Positions 36,110 to 44,846 are shown, numbered from the stretch's first letter. The stretch: DNA of 64,000 bases from an uncultured Spartobacteria bacterium (GCA_937960895.1 CALCJD010000087.1:32870-96869); one strand, 5' to 3'. Notes: generated by a model from the sequence alone, not told the origin. Numbers and translations: made by a program.

Positions 36110-36269
36110 AAGGTATAGGGTTTGGTTCGGCGCCGACCTTGCAGCGCCAGCGCGCCGGTGTCAACCCGAACGGCACGCGAAGAACCCGGACCGGGAGTTG
36201 GCCTCCGCTCCCCGCCGCTTTTCCGACGGTACGCTTGACCCTGCCATCGGGCCTCTTTATCAGCGAAGC

Positions 36270-38033
36270 GTGAGGACCTTCCGCGCCCTGCAACTGATCG
36301 TCAGCGCCGCCCTCTGGCTGGCGGGCCTTGGAGCCGTTCATTCCCAGGGCACCGGCCATATTCTTTTCAATTACACCGGAAGTTCCGCCGAATACCTCAA
36401 TCCCCGCGTCGGAACCCAGATTTTCTACGCGGCGGGGTATCTCGGTGAAAACACGATCATTGCCAACATCGAGGCCGGAACCATCTGGTTCGGCCACGAG
36501 GCTTTCCTTCGCCCGGAGGATCTGTCCGGCACGCTTTTCACCTACACCAATCCCGCGACCGGCGCCTTGAACGAATGGGATTATCACGCCACCGCCGTGG
36601 GAAACATCCTGGCCGGCACCGGGTATCTGCCTGAGACGGACCAATACCTCACCGCCGCCTTCGGCATCGCCCCCCATGCGCAATTGTGGTCCGCCGGCAT
36701 CGCGACGGCCTTTTCCAGCGACGAACTGGGAAGCTTTTCCTCGACCCAACAGTCCGCCCTCGAACCGTTCAAGGCCTTCTTTAACGGCATCGACAATCAG
36801 AAAGCGGACGTCATCAACGCCAGTTGGGGAACCTCCGACCCCGCGGGCATCTGGCCGGTCACCATCGCCATTGACGGACTCGCCCGGCAAAATCCCACGG
36901 TCGCCTTTGTGGCCTCCGCGGGAAACGGAGGCCCCGTCACACCCGGGAGTCCGGGGTCCGGATACAACAACATTTCCGTCGGTTCCGTCGGCGGCCCCGA
37001 CCTTCTCCGACCCTCCGATTTCACTTCGCGGGGTCCCGCCGATTTTTACAATCCGGCCACGGGCGAAACGCTGACCGGGGTGCGTGCCTCGGTGGACATC
37101 GCCGCGCCCGGGGAAAACATCGTCGCCGCCGCCTACCTGGGGAATCAGGGATCGATCGGCGCTTCCTCGGATCCCGAGATCCAGGACCTGATTCAGGACC
37201 CTCCTCCGACCGACCTGTATTTTCTCGCACTGGACGGCACGAGTTTCTCGGCACCGATCGTCGCCGGCGGCATTGCGCTGCTCAAGGATGTCGCCAAGGG
37301 CCCGTTTTACTCCGGCGAGCTTGGCGAGGCGGCGCTCGACACCCGCGTGATCAAATCGGTGCTCATGGCCGGCGCGGTGGAAACCCTCGGGTGGGACAAC
37401 GGCCAGGAGGTCAATGAGGACGGCGTGATCATCACCGGACAGGCTCTGGACTACGCCACCGGTGCCGGCGCCCTCGACCTCATCCGGGCCGCCGAGGTGT
37501 ATGTCTTCGGCACGACGGATGTCGAGGGAAGCGGCGGGGGCTTGATTTCCCACGTGGGCTGGGATTTCGGATCGGTTGCCCTCGGGGAATCAAACACCTA
37601 TCTCTTTGACGCGGCGTTCACCGGGGAAACCGAACTGACCGTGTCCCTGAACTGGTTCGTCGGAAGGGAATTCGACAACGATGCGGACCTTTCGTCGGAT
37701 GATGAGGACTTCGCGTCGGACCTGAGTTTCGCCAACCTGAACCTCGAAATCTGGTACCACGCCGACGGCGCTCCTCCCCTGCTGGTGGCCCGGTCCGCCA
37801 CCCTGTACAACAATACGGAGTTCCTGCGCCTCCGTCTGGAAACCCCGGGTTTCTACGGAATCACCGTCACCTTCGACGGAATGATCTACGATCTCACCTC
37901 CGGCGGGGTGACTTCGGAAACCTACGGCCTCGCCTGGCGGGCGGTGGCGGCACCGGAACCCGCCACGCTGCTCTTCGTATTCCTGGGAGGCGGTGTCCTG
38001 CTCACGGTGTCACGGCGGAAGCGAACGGCCTGA
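36270..38033 (+). CDS. PEP-CTERM subtilisin-like protein with Glu in place of the catalytic Asp
   Basis: A 587-residue S8-family protein. A GTG start at 36270 opens a signal peptide (LIVSAALWLAGLGAVHSQG); the frame is open further upstream but without sensible sequence. The catalytic His lies in YHATAVGNILAGTG (His106), the oxyanion Asn in FVASAGNGGPV and the nucleophile in DGTSFSAPIVAGG (Ser325). Where subtilases have D-S/T-G the sequence reads IANIEAGTIW, with Glu68. The C terminus APEPATLLFVFLGGGVLL, followed by SRRKR, is a PEP-CTERM sorting signal for exosortase processing. It may be an active protease of a variant family or a non-catalytic surface protein. Confidence 0.88.
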   Translation: MRTFRALQLIVSAALWLAGLGAVHSQGTGHILFNYTGSSAEYLNPRVGTQIFYAAGYLGENTIIANIEAGTIWFGHEAFLRPEDLSGTLFTYTNPATGALNEWDYHATAVGNILAGTGYLPETDQYLTAAFGIAPHAQLWSAGIATAFSSDELGSFSSTQQSALEPFKAFFNGIDNQKADVINASWGTSDPAGIWPVTIAIDGLARQNPTVAFVASAGNGGPVTPGSPGSGYNNISVGSVGGPDLLRPSDFTSRGPADFYNPATGETLTGVRASVDIAAPGENIVAAAYLGNQGSIGASSDPEIQDLIQDPPPTDLYFLALDGTSFSAPIVAGGIALLKDVAKGPFYSGELGEAALDTRVIKSVLMAGAVETLGWDNGQEVNEDGVIITGQALDYATGAGALDLIRAAEVYVFGTTDVEGSGGGLISHVGWDFGSVALGESNTYLFDAAFTGETELTVSLNWFVGREFDNDADLSSDDEDFASDLSFANLNLEIWYHADGAPPLLVARSATLYNNTEFLRLRLETPGFYGITVTFDGMIYDLTSGGVTSETYGLAWRAVAAPEPATLLFVFLGGGVLLTVSRRKRTA

Positions 38034-38111
38034 AAAAAATGACCGCCCCGGCTCGCGGGGAAACATTTCCGCGGGGTTCCGAACCCAACCCCGGGGGTCC
38101 GGGCAAACGCC

Positions 38112-38504
38112 TTACTGGGACGAACCCGTGTAATAAACCATGGCCCGCGTCGTATCGACGGCCAAGTAGGGAGTCAGCCCCGAGCGTTCTTCAGGAGAAA
38201 ACTGAACGTCAAACCGAATTTCCTCGGACCCCACCTTGACCACGATCCCGTCCTCAAGGTCGTCCAAGGCTTCTTCAACGGATTGCCATTTGTTGGTGGC
38301 CCCGGCGGTGCGGGCGGTGGAAAGAAGCTCTGCGACCGTTTGCGCGTTACGCTCGTTTTTGGCGTAGTTGGAACGGTTCCGGAAATCCGTGATGTTCGGA
38401 ATCGCCAAAGAGGCCAGAATGCCCAGAATGGAAATCACCACAAGCACTTCGACCAGGCTGAATGCCTGATGGGTATGGATTGAGAGTGATCGGGGCCGGA
38501 GCAC
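38112..38504 (-). CDS. Prepilin-type N-methylation protein (pseudopilin-like)
   Basis: A small protein with the prepilin signal QAFSLVEVLVVISILGILASLAIPNI, with Glu5 of the mature pilin but Ala where Gly normally precedes the cleavage site. The remainder, about 90 residues, has RNAQTVAELLSTARTAGATNKW and ends YYTGSSQ, as in short GspH/PilE-like proteins. A GTG at 38504 gives a leader of about 14 residues; the alternative TTG at 38540 gives 142 residues in total. No other pilus genes are nearby. The 78 bp to the convergent subtilase stop contain CCCCG/CGGGG. Confidence 0.75.
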   Translation of the reverse strand: MLRPRSLSIHTHQAFSLVEVLVVISILGILASLAIPNITDFRNRSNYAKNERNAQTVAELLSTARTAGATNKWQSVEEALDDLEDGIVVKVGSEEIRFDVQFSPEERSGLTPYLAVDTTRAMVYYTGSSQ

Positions 38505-38680
38505 AACAGTGCTTGAACCTGTTGCACAATTTTCCGTCAAGGGAAATTTTCAGATTTTTAGCGGAGCCGCCCCCTGTCCTTGCCCCCGGCCAAACATCCG
38601 GCATAATAGGGGTCCGGTTTTCAAGTTCCGGGGGCGCCCTTCCCGGGCCTTTCCCCGGCGGGTGGAAATCGGAAAGCAAC

Positions 38681-38756
38681 GCACCCATAGCTCAGTGGAT
38701 AGAGCACCGGTCTTCTAAACCGATGGTCGCTGGTTCGATCCCAGCTGGGTGCGCCA
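38681..38756 (+). tRNA. tRNA-Arg (anticodon TCT)
   Basis: The acceptor stem GCACCCA pairs with TGGGTGC, and the CCA end is encoded (38754-38756). D arm GCTC/GAGC and T arm GCTGG/CCAGC with loop TTCGATC are complete. The anticodon loop is CTTCTAA with TCT at 38714-38716, reading AGA and AGG. The first pair of the anticodon stem (CCGGT/ACCGA) would be C-A, a minor mismatch. The flanks (38541-38680 and 38757-38864) hold no other gene. Confidence 0.95.
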
Positions 38757-38864
38757 GTTCGCCGGACGGGCTTCCCTCGTGGCGGCAGGCGACGCCGTAT
38801 CCGGTCCTTTTGGAAGGCACTCCGGGATTTCCCTGTTGCCCGTCTCCGTTTAGTGTGCCCGGCC

Positions 38865-40088
38865 ATGATACGGAGATGCCTGGCGGGTCTGGCCGTCCTT
38901 TTTGGGGGCCTGACAATGATGGGGGCCGCCGAACCGATCGTGATCCTGATCGGCCTGGACGGATTTCGCGCGGACGCGCTGGAGCGGTTTCGTCCGCCCC
39001 AACTCACCGAAATGGCCCGGTCCGGAAGCCGGGCGGAATTCATGTCGCCGGTTTTTCCCTCCCTCACCTTCCCCAACTTTTACACCCTCGTCACCGGACT
39101 GCGTCCGGCCCGGCACGGCATCATCGGCAACTCGATGTTCGATCCGGTTTTCAACGCCCGCTTTTCCCTCGGAAGCCCTGCGGTCCTGGAAGGCCGGTGG
39201 TGGGAGGGCGAGCCCCTCTGGGTTACGGCGGAGAAACAGGGCGTCCGGTCCGCCTGCATGTTCTGGCCGGGTTCGGAGGCCGAGATCGCCGGGGTGCGCC
39301 CTTCGGAGTGGCGGAAATTTGATTCCAAGATTCCGGCGGAGGAACGTGTGCGCGAGGTGCTCGCCTGGCTGGCCCGCCCCGAAGCCGAGCGTCCCCGTCT
39401 CATCACCCTCTATTTTCACGAGGCGGATACGGCCGGACACCGTTTCGGCCCCGACAGCGCGGAGGTCGGGGACGCTGTGGCCCTCGTGGACACGGCCCTC
39501 GGACAGCTCCGGGAAGGCGTAAACCGTCTGGGACTGGACGGGGTGGTGAACTACGTGGTGGTGAGCGACCATGGCATGACCACCATCGATCCCGATCGGG
39601 TGATCGCCCTGGCCACACTGATCGATCTGAACAAGGTGCAGGTGGATTTCACCGGCGCGATCGCCGGTCTGCGTCCGCGGGAAGGTGTCGGCGAAGAGGA
39701 AATCTTCCAAGCCCTCCAGGCCAAGGCCCAATCGTTTGCCGTTTACCGCAGGGACGACCTGCCGGAGGGGCTGCACTTTCGGGACCATCGGCGCATTCCT
39801 CCCCTGCTGCTCCTCGCCAACGAAGGATGGTATATTCAAACGTACCCGGTTCGGTCGGCGGCGCGGGACTCGTTTCCCAAGGGCGCGCACGGATTTGATC
39901 CCGGACTGGACTCCATGAAGGCCCTCTTTCTTGCATCCGGCCCGCTCTTCAAGGAAGGCCTCACCATTCCGGCTTTCGAAAACATCCAAGTCTACAATCT
40001 GGTCTGCGCCGCCCTCGGATTAAAACCGGCCGAAAACGACGGCGACGACCGACTGGTGCGCCAAATCCTCAGGGAGGACACCAAGTAA
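38865..40088 (+). CDS. Nucleotide pyrophosphatase/phosphodiesterase (NPP, alkaline phosphatase superfamily)
   Basis: Exported zinc-dependent phosphodiesterase of 407 residues. The signal peptide is LAGLAVLFGGLTMMGAAEP. Metal ligands and nucleophile are recognisable: LIGLDGFRAD (Asp), PVFPSLTFPNFYTL with Thr nucleophile, YFHEADTAGHRFGP (Asp/His), VVSDHGMTT (Asp/His) and GAHGFDP (His). This is the pattern of bacterial NPPs that cleave nucleotide or phospholipid diesters. ATG at 38865 is preferred to a GTG 12 bases earlier. The 193 bp to the next convergent gene (40089-40281) hold only GC-rich inverted repeats, such as CGCCG/CGGCG around 40167-40185. Confidence 0.92.
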   Translation: MIRRCLAGLAVLFGGLTMMGAAEPIVILIGLDGFRADALERFRPPQLTEMARSGSRAEFMSPVFPSLTFPNFYTLVTGLRPARHGIIGNSMFDPVFNARFSLGSPAVLEGRWWEGEPLWVTAEKQGVRSACMFWPGSEAEIAGVRPSEWRKFDSKIPAEERVREVLAWLARPEAERPRLITLYFHEADTAGHRFGPDSAEVGDAVALVDTALGQLREGVNRLGLDGVVNYVVVSDHGMTTIDPDRVIALATLIDLNKVQVDFTGAIAGLRPREGVGEEEIFQALQAKAQSFAVYRRDDLPEGLHFRDHRRIPPLLLLANEGWYIQTYPVRSAARDSFPKGAHGFDPGLDSMKALFLASGPLFKEGLTIPAFENIQVYNLVCAALGLKPAENDGDDRLVRQILREDTK

Positions 40089-40281
40089 AACCCGCCGGGA
40101 CCAACCGAACGCCCCGGCCAATCCCACAACCCGACCCGAAGGAACGGGGTGAGAACCACGCGGGAACGCCGTCTGCAAGGCGGCGCCAAAGCCGCGTCCT
40201 TTTGGGCCGGGCTGGAAAAAGGAAGATCCGTCGGCTCCCTCGGCTCGCCGCCCCGGCAGCGGAACGCGCCAACTTTTCCCG

Positions 40282-40992
40282 TCAGGCCGCCTTCGCGGTG
40301 GTCTTGGATTCCTCCCGGGCCATCTGAGCAAGGATGGCTTCCCGGTCGATGACAACGGAAGGAACCTTCGCCTTTCGGGGATCCGGAAGCGGCTTGCCCA
40401 GCCGAATCCAGGCGAACATGCGCCGGAGAAATCCCTTGAGGGTCCTTTCCTCCGCCTGGGCCTCGCGCAGACGCACCAACGTGGGATCCTCGTATCCGGC
40501 CCGGACAAAAGCTTCCTGCCGGTGCCTTTCCGCCAGGCGGTGCAAATCGCCGTTTGTTCCGAGCATTTGATCGGCCAGTCGAAGAATCCGGCGATTCGGC
40601 AGCATTTCGGGACACACCTGTTGCACAATCTCAAAGGACTGCTGAGGGGTGTATCCGGAGGCGGTCAAAATGGTAATGGCCGCCGCTGTCGAACGACTGA
40701 TGCCCGCCTCGCAATTGGCGAGGAGTCCGAAATCATCGAAATCGGCCAATTGCCGGCCGAATTTGACCATCTCCTTGATGTGTTCTTCCTGAGGGGGGAC
40801 GTAATTGGCAAAGCGCGGAAGGTGGATCTCGATGTCATCCAAGTCACTGAACACCAGCTCCAGGCGATATTTGGCATTGCGAGGTTGCTGGGCCGGCTCC
40901 TTCTCACCCGGATCAATCAGGGTGACGAAGTGGGTGACGGGAGCATCCATATAATCCTTCACGGAAGTTCGCCCGCACACCATTAAGCGCAT
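40282..40992 (-). CDS. Cys-based protein phosphatase-like protein with altered HC motif
   Basis: A 236-residue soluble protein. LLANCEAGISRSTAAAITIL is the CX5R P-loop of dual-specificity/tyrosine phosphatases, but the usual His before the Cys is Asn. The region before it (ELVFSDLDDIEIHLPRFANYVPP) and the general Asp-containing loop are like small bacterial PTP-like proteins. The C-terminal third is charged and not assigned. It is the last gene of a set with the cupin and the YkvA-like gene on the same strand; 143 bp separate it from the cupin. Confidence 0.72.
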   Translation of the reverse strand: MRLMVCGRTSVKDYMDAPVTHFVTLIDPGEKEPAQQPRNAKYRLELVFSDLDDIEIHLPRFANYVPPQEEHIKEMVKFGRQLADFDDFGLLANCEAGISRSTAAAITILTASGYTPQQSFEIVQQVCPEMLPNRRILRLADQMLGTNGDLHRLAERHRQEAFVRAGYEDPTLVRLREAQAEERTLKGFLRRMFAWIRLGKPLPDPRKAKVPSVVIDREAILAQMAREESKTTAKAA

Positions 40993-41135
40993 GGGCGGTT
41001 TTTTAAGTCTTTTCCGGTCTTTCTGACAATGGAAAATTTTGCAAAAGCTTGCCAAAAAAGGAGGAGCGGACCATCGCGCCGTCAAATCGGTTTTTTCTTC
41101 AAAAACCCATCGCGCAGCGCGAGATGCGCCGACTC

Positions 41136-41570
41136 CTACCGCGGCGCCTTTTCCGTGAAAGGGCGGTCCTTTTCGCCCATGGCAAAGAGGACCAGTTTCA
41201 CGGGTTCGGTCCCCGTGTTTTTCCCGTTGTGGAGCACGTTGACACTCTCCGCGAAGGCCTGCCCGGCGGTGAGTTTGTGCACCCGGCCGTCCTCCATCTC
41301 CACGGACAACGAACCCGACAAAATGTATGCCACGCAGGGATAGGGATGCGAGTGCCAGCCGGTCTGCGCGCCGGGAGGGATTTCCACCATGGCCGCGGTG
41401 ATTTGCGGGTTGTCCGTCCGCGGGTAGGCCAGCGGCTGTCCGGCGGCATCCGAGGTCGTGCGAAGCAGCGGTTGGACACGGATTTCGCGCAGGTATCCCT
41501 CGTGCCCCTCCTGGGCCCGGCCGGTCAGCGCCCCCGCCCCGACAAGCAAAACAAGAAGCCATCCGCGCAT
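41136..41570 (-). CDS. Exported cupin-domain protein
   Basis: A 144-residue protein with a signal peptide (LLVLLVGAGALTGRAQEG). One cupin domain follows: VEIPPGAQTGWHSHPYPCVAYILSG has the first metal-binding motif with two His, and KLTAGQAFAESVNVLHNG the second with His. The function is unknown; single-domain exported cupins may bind sugars or metal. Starts 7 bp after the YkvA-like gene. Confidence 0.82.
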   Translation of the reverse strand: MRGWLLVLLVGAGALTGRAQEGHEGYLREIRVQPLLRTTSDAAGQPLAYPRTDNPQITAAMVEIPPGAQTGWHSHPYPCVAYILSGSLSVEMEDGRVHKLTAGQAFAESVNVLHNGKNTGTEPVKLVLFAMGEKDRPFTEKAPR

Positions 41571-41577
41571 GGCAGCG

Positions 41578-41982
41578 TCAGGCCTCAAGCGAAAGTTTCT
41601 CGAAATCCAGCCCGGATTTCGCGGCAAACTCCTGAAACTCCTCCAGATGTCCGCCGAGCACCGCCCGCAACACCAGGGAGTCGTCCGTGAGCCCCTTGCC
41701 GGGCACGCTGTCCGGAATGATGTCGACATCCTTCAGGAGATATTTCAGCGCAAAAACCGTTTCGGCAATCGCCGTGAGATCGGAACACGGATAGACCCCC
41801 TCGAGGACGTCCTCGGCATAACGCACGAGGAAACGCACCTGTTCACGAAAATGCGGCAGCCCGGTCACATCCGAGGTCTCCGCCTTGACCTTCAGCAGGG
41901 GCAGGTCGCGTTTGAAGGCGTCCATCTCGCCGGCGGTAATGCTCTGACCGCCACGAACGACAAATTCGTGAATCGTGTTCAT
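41578..41982 (-). CDS. YkvA-like (DUF1232) protein
   Basis: A 134-residue protein. The segment ETVFALKYLLKDVDIIPDSVPGKGLTDDSLVL matches the YkvA/DUF1232 core, in which an aromatic-Leu stretch is followed by D-x-I-P-D and a D-D pair. These are small proteins of unknown function. ATG at 41982 is chosen (MNTIHEFVVRGG); the longer frame overlaps the divergent gene start. First gene of the set with the cupin and phosphatase-like genes. Confidence 0.65.
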   Translation of the reverse strand: MNTIHEFVVRGGQSITAGEMDAFKRDLPLLKVKAETSDVTGLPHFREQVRFLVRYAEDVLEGVYPCSDLTAIAETVFALKYLLKDVDIIPDSVPGKGLTDDSLVLRAVLGGHLEEFQEFAAKSGLDFEKLSLEA

Positions 41983-42071
41983 GTGTCGCCCCGTTCTATT
42001 TTGTCCCTCCGACCAACACAAGCCCACCGTTCCCACTGGCAAGTTGCCCGGCTCCGTGCCATGCTTGCTTG

Positions 42072-42839
42072 ATGAAAACGCTCGCATGCCTCCTCGCGTG
42101 TTGGCTGGCCGCCGCCGGAATTTCCTCCTCCCAGGCCGCCCCCATCGTGCGCGATCCCGGCGCGATCTATCTTTCGGATTTCGGGTTGAAACCCCTGCCC
42201 CTCAAGGTCCTCCGTCCGGCGCCGTGTTATTTTGACATGGCCATGACGCGCTACGCGGGCACCCTGCGGTTTCCCCAGACGGTGAAGGTCGAGGCCGTCT
42301 CCGACCACGGGTGCCGTATCCGCGGCAATGCCCAGCAGGGGGGCGTGGCCGCCTGGGTCCCCTATAACGAACTCGAACCGCTCCCCGAAGGCCTCCTGGC
42401 CAACCTGAAAAAAAGCGAGGAACGCCGCCAGATCGTCGAGGCTCTCATCGCCAAGAACGAGGTCGCCATCGGCATGACCACCGACGAGGTGAGTCGCAGT
42501 CTCGGCAAGCCCCAGAAAAAAACCAAGCGGGCCGACAAGAACGGGACCCAGCAGGTCTGGGAATTCATCAAATACGACCTTGTCCCCCAGACCACCTACA
42601 CCCCGGGCTACACCCAGACGGTGATCCAGAACCCCGGCGGAAAAAAACACCCCGGCAAGGTGGTGGTCCAGGGGCAGAGCGGATATTTCGCCAACACGAT
42701 TTATGTAAAAGTCCCCGTCGGCACCTTGACCGTCACCTTCAAGGACGATATTGTGGAGTCTCTTGACCAATCCGAGGGAACTTTGGTGGGAGCAGGACAA
42801 GTTTCGATTGTCACGCCGCCAATCTCCCTTTATTGGTAG
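42072..42839 (+). CDS. Exported protein with SH3-like and BamE-like regions
   Basis: A 255-residue protein with a signal peptide (LACLLACWLAAAGISSSQAAP). The first half contains a possible SH3-like strand set (VKVEAVSDHGCRIRGN, VAAWVPYNELEPL). A region around residues 130-165 reads AIGMTTDEVSRSLGKPQKKTKRADKNGTQQVWEF, split here by eye into the SmpA/BamE pattern of Gly-Met-Thr, Glu-Val, Leu-Gly-Lys-Pro and Trp-Glu. Function not known. The tRNA-Cys gene begins 13 bp after its stop. Confidence 0.65.
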   Translation: MKTLACLLACWLAAAGISSSQAAPIVRDPGAIYLSDFGLKPLPLKVLRPAPCYFDMAMTRYAGTLRFPQTVKVEAVSDHGCRIRGNAQQGGVAAWVPYNELEPLPEGLLANLKKSEERRQIVEALIAKNEVAIGMTTDEVSRSLGKPQKKTKRADKNGTQQVWEFIKYDLVPQTTYTPGYTQTVIQNPGGKKHPGKVVVQGQSGYFANTIYVKVPVGTLTVTFKDDIVESLDQSEGTLVGAGQVSIVTPPISLYW

Positions 42840-42852
42840 TCGCTCTTCTCAC

Positions 42853-42924
42853 GGCGGGATAGCCAAGTGGTAAGGCCGGGCTCTGCAAAAGCCCCATGCG
42901 TCGGTTCGATTCCGACTCCCGCCT
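42853..42924 (+). tRNA. tRNA-Cys (anticodon GCA)
   Basis: Acceptor stem GGCGGGA/TCCCGCC with discriminator T (U73, a Cys identity element), D arm GCC/GGC, anticodon stem GGGCT/AGCCC with loop CTGCAAA (GCA at 42885-42887), and T arm GTCGG/CCGAC. CCA is not encoded; CCC follows. The 62 bp to the AraC stop contain nothing else. Confidence 0.96.
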
Positions 42925-42986
42925 CCCCTTTTCCTCAATGTCTTGCGCAGGACTTTTGTCCCTCCCCGGCCCGGCAAAATCCGCGG

Positions 42987-43826
42987 TCACACCGTCATCC
43001 GCGTGTGACGATACCGGGCCGGAGGCAGTCCGACGGCACGCTTGAAACAGCGGGTGAAATAAAAAACATCCGTGAAGCCCAGACGGTCGGCGATTTGCTC
43101 CACCGTCCAGTCGCTCCGCAACAAAAGCTGCCGGGCGCGCTCGATCTTCAGACGCATGAGGTAGCGGTGCACCGGCATGCCGGTTTCGGTCAGAAAACGG
43201 CGCCGGAAGGTGCTCAGAGACAGCCCCTGCGATCGGGCGAGGCGCGCATAGTCGATGGGATCGCCGGGGCGCGCCGCCCAAAGTTCCCGGACCAACGGGG
43301 CAAGCTGGCTTTTTTGCGCACCGGCACCTCGCGGATGCCGCAGACGCTCAATCCCGATGAGCAGGTTTTCGAGGAGATTGATCACCCGGACTTTTTCCCA
43401 CCTTCCCTCAGCCCCCACCCCTTCGAGAATCTCATCAAAAATCCATGCCATGCGGTCCCGCTCCTCAGGCGGACACCACACCGGTTCCCGGTGGATGAGT
43501 CCCTGATGCAGCCACTCCTCCATGAGGGGGCCGCGAAATGCCACGTAACGGTGATGCCAGGGACGCCCGTCCGCCGAAAAAAACCGGATGTGCGGTCCCG
43601 GCATTGCAAACCAAAGGAAAGCCCCCTCCAGAAGGTGCGCGGTCCGGTCGTAGGACAAACGAATCCGGCCGGCCTCCATGAACTGCACCGTGCAATAACC
43701 CTCAAAACGTTTGTCCACGCGCGCGCCACACCGCGGATTATAACCGGCATGAAGGAGGAAGAGCTGGGAGGAACGGCCGGGACGCGGCATGAATATATTC
43801 TGCAAATTTTCGGTCATAATGTCCAT
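42987..43826 (-). CDS. AraC-family transcriptional regulator
   Basis: About 279 residues with a C-terminal double helix-turn-helix of the AraC/XylS type: DYARLARSQGLSLSTFRRRFLTETGM, YLMRLKIERARQLLLRSDWTVEQIADRLGF and YFTRCFKRAVGLPPARYR. The N-terminal half would be a cupin-type sensor. The start is uncertain: ATGs at 43826, 43817 and 43790 are all possible, none with a strong ribosome site. It is divergent from the PhyH gene and likely regulates it. Confidence 0.85.
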   Translation of the reverse strand: MDIMTENLQNIFMPRPGRSSQLFLLHAGYNPRCGARVDKRFEGYCTVQFMEAGRIRLSYDRTAHLLEGAFLWFAMPGPHIRFFSADGRPWHHRYVAFRGPLMEEWLHQGLIHREPVWCPPEERDRMAWIFDEILEGVGAEGRWEKVRVINLLENLLIGIERLRHPRGAGAQKSQLAPLVRELWAARPGDPIDYARLARSQGLSLSTFRRRFLTETGMPVHRYLMRLKIERARQLLLRSDWTVEQIADRLGFTDVFYFTRCFKRAVGLPPARYRHTRMTV

Positions 43827-43860
43827 GGTTCCGGGTGACCCCGCGGGACTAAGTTCGCGC

Positions 43861-44640
43861 ATGACCACAACATCCCCCGCCCTCATCTCCCGGATCGCCA
43901 CCGCCACCCGCCCCTGCACGGCGGATGAAATCAAAAAATACAAAGAAGACGGTTATGTCGTCCTGCGGCGGTTTGTTTCCGCCGACGTGGCGGAAGCCCT
44001 GCGTCGTGAGGTCCTTGAGATCATGGACCGGATTGGCCTCGGGGTGACGAAACTCCGGCAGACCTGGCAATACCTCAGGGGATCCGCCCTCGACGCTTAT
44101 GTCAACAGCACCCTGCAGCGAAGTGTGGCATCCCAACTGATGGAGGGACCGGCCATTCTTTATCTGCCCTTCACCGCAGTCAAATCCGGCGGCGGCGGGG
44201 GACGGTTCCACTTCCACCAGGACAACAACTACACCCGGCATTTCGGACCTTCAATCAATCTCTGGACCGCCCTCGTCCCCATGCGTCCCGAAAACGGCTG
44301 CCTGTACATCGTTCCGCGTTCGCACCGGGAAGGCGATTGGGAATCGGAAAACGCCGGCGACGGCGACAATCACCGCAAGGTCCGTCGCGACGTGAGCGCC
44401 CACGCCATTCCCATCCTCATGGAACCGGGCGACGTGGTCGCCTTCACGCGCCTGACGGTTCACGGCTCCGGGGCCAACACCACAAACGAACACCGGGTGG
44501 CCTACGCCACCCAGTTTCATCGGGAGGACACAACGGCTCTCATTGACGGGCGCCGCGTTCTTTTGAAGGACCATCCGCGTTTCACCGACATCCATGGGGT
44601 GGATCACATCAGCCAGGGCGGATCGCGGGACGGCCATTAG
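43861..44640 (+). CDS. Phytanoyl-CoA dioxygenase (PhyH) family protein
   Basis: Fe(II)/2-oxoglutarate-type oxygenase of 259 residues. The N-terminal EIKKYKEDGYVVLRRFVSAD is the family opening. The facial triad is visible as FHFHQDNNY (His-x-Asp) and LTVHGSGANTT (distal His), with Arg in NEHRVAYATQF for the co-substrate. The substrate is unknown; such enzymes hydroxylate small molecules. ATG at 43861 is chosen since upstream residues in the frame overlap the regulator start. Confidence 0.85.
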   Translation: MTTTSPALISRIATATRPCTADEIKKYKEDGYVVLRRFVSADVAEALRREVLEIMDRIGLGVTKLRQTWQYLRGSALDAYVNSTLQRSVASQLMEGPAILYLPFTAVKSGGGGGRFHFHQDNNYTRHFGPSINLWTALVPMRPENGCLYIVPRSHREGDWESENAGDGDNHRKVRRDVSAHAIPILMEPGDVVAFTRLTVHGSGANTTNEHRVAYATQFHREDTTALIDGRRVLLKDHPRFTDIHGVDHISQGGSRDGH

Positions 44641-44795
44641 GAAGACCCCGCCGACGCATGGGCGCAGCTCCCTTCCAGCTGTGGCGCCGTGTCGCAAAGA
44701 CGACCGGAAGGTTCGGAAGCGGCGCAAACACACTGCCTTTCCCACTCCGGCTCTGACGTCGCGGAGAAACTGCCGCGTCATCGTCCGAAAGCAAA

Positions 44796-44846
44796 AATTT
44801 AATATCGTTCGATAAGCCTTTGTTTTATAGCGCGTTATATTAAATT
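44796..44846. repeat. AT-rich inverted repeat upstream of histidine kinase gene
   Basis: AATTTAATAT (44796-44805) and ATATTAAATT (44837-44846) are exact inverted repeats within an otherwise GC-rich 295-bp gap (44641-44935). The gap contains no gene. The site might hold promoters, a regulator binding site or an RNA stem; no convincing -35/-10 pair with correct spacing was found. Confidence 0.4.

Noticed and set aside
35799..36269. N-terminal extension of the subtilase
   Set aside because: It runs antisense through the peroxiredoxin gene and would bury the signal peptide that follows the GTG at 36270.
40089..40281. RNA gene between NPP and phosphatase-like genes
   Set aside because: Several short GC-rich inverted repeats but no known RNA consensus; converging genes explain terminator-like repeats.
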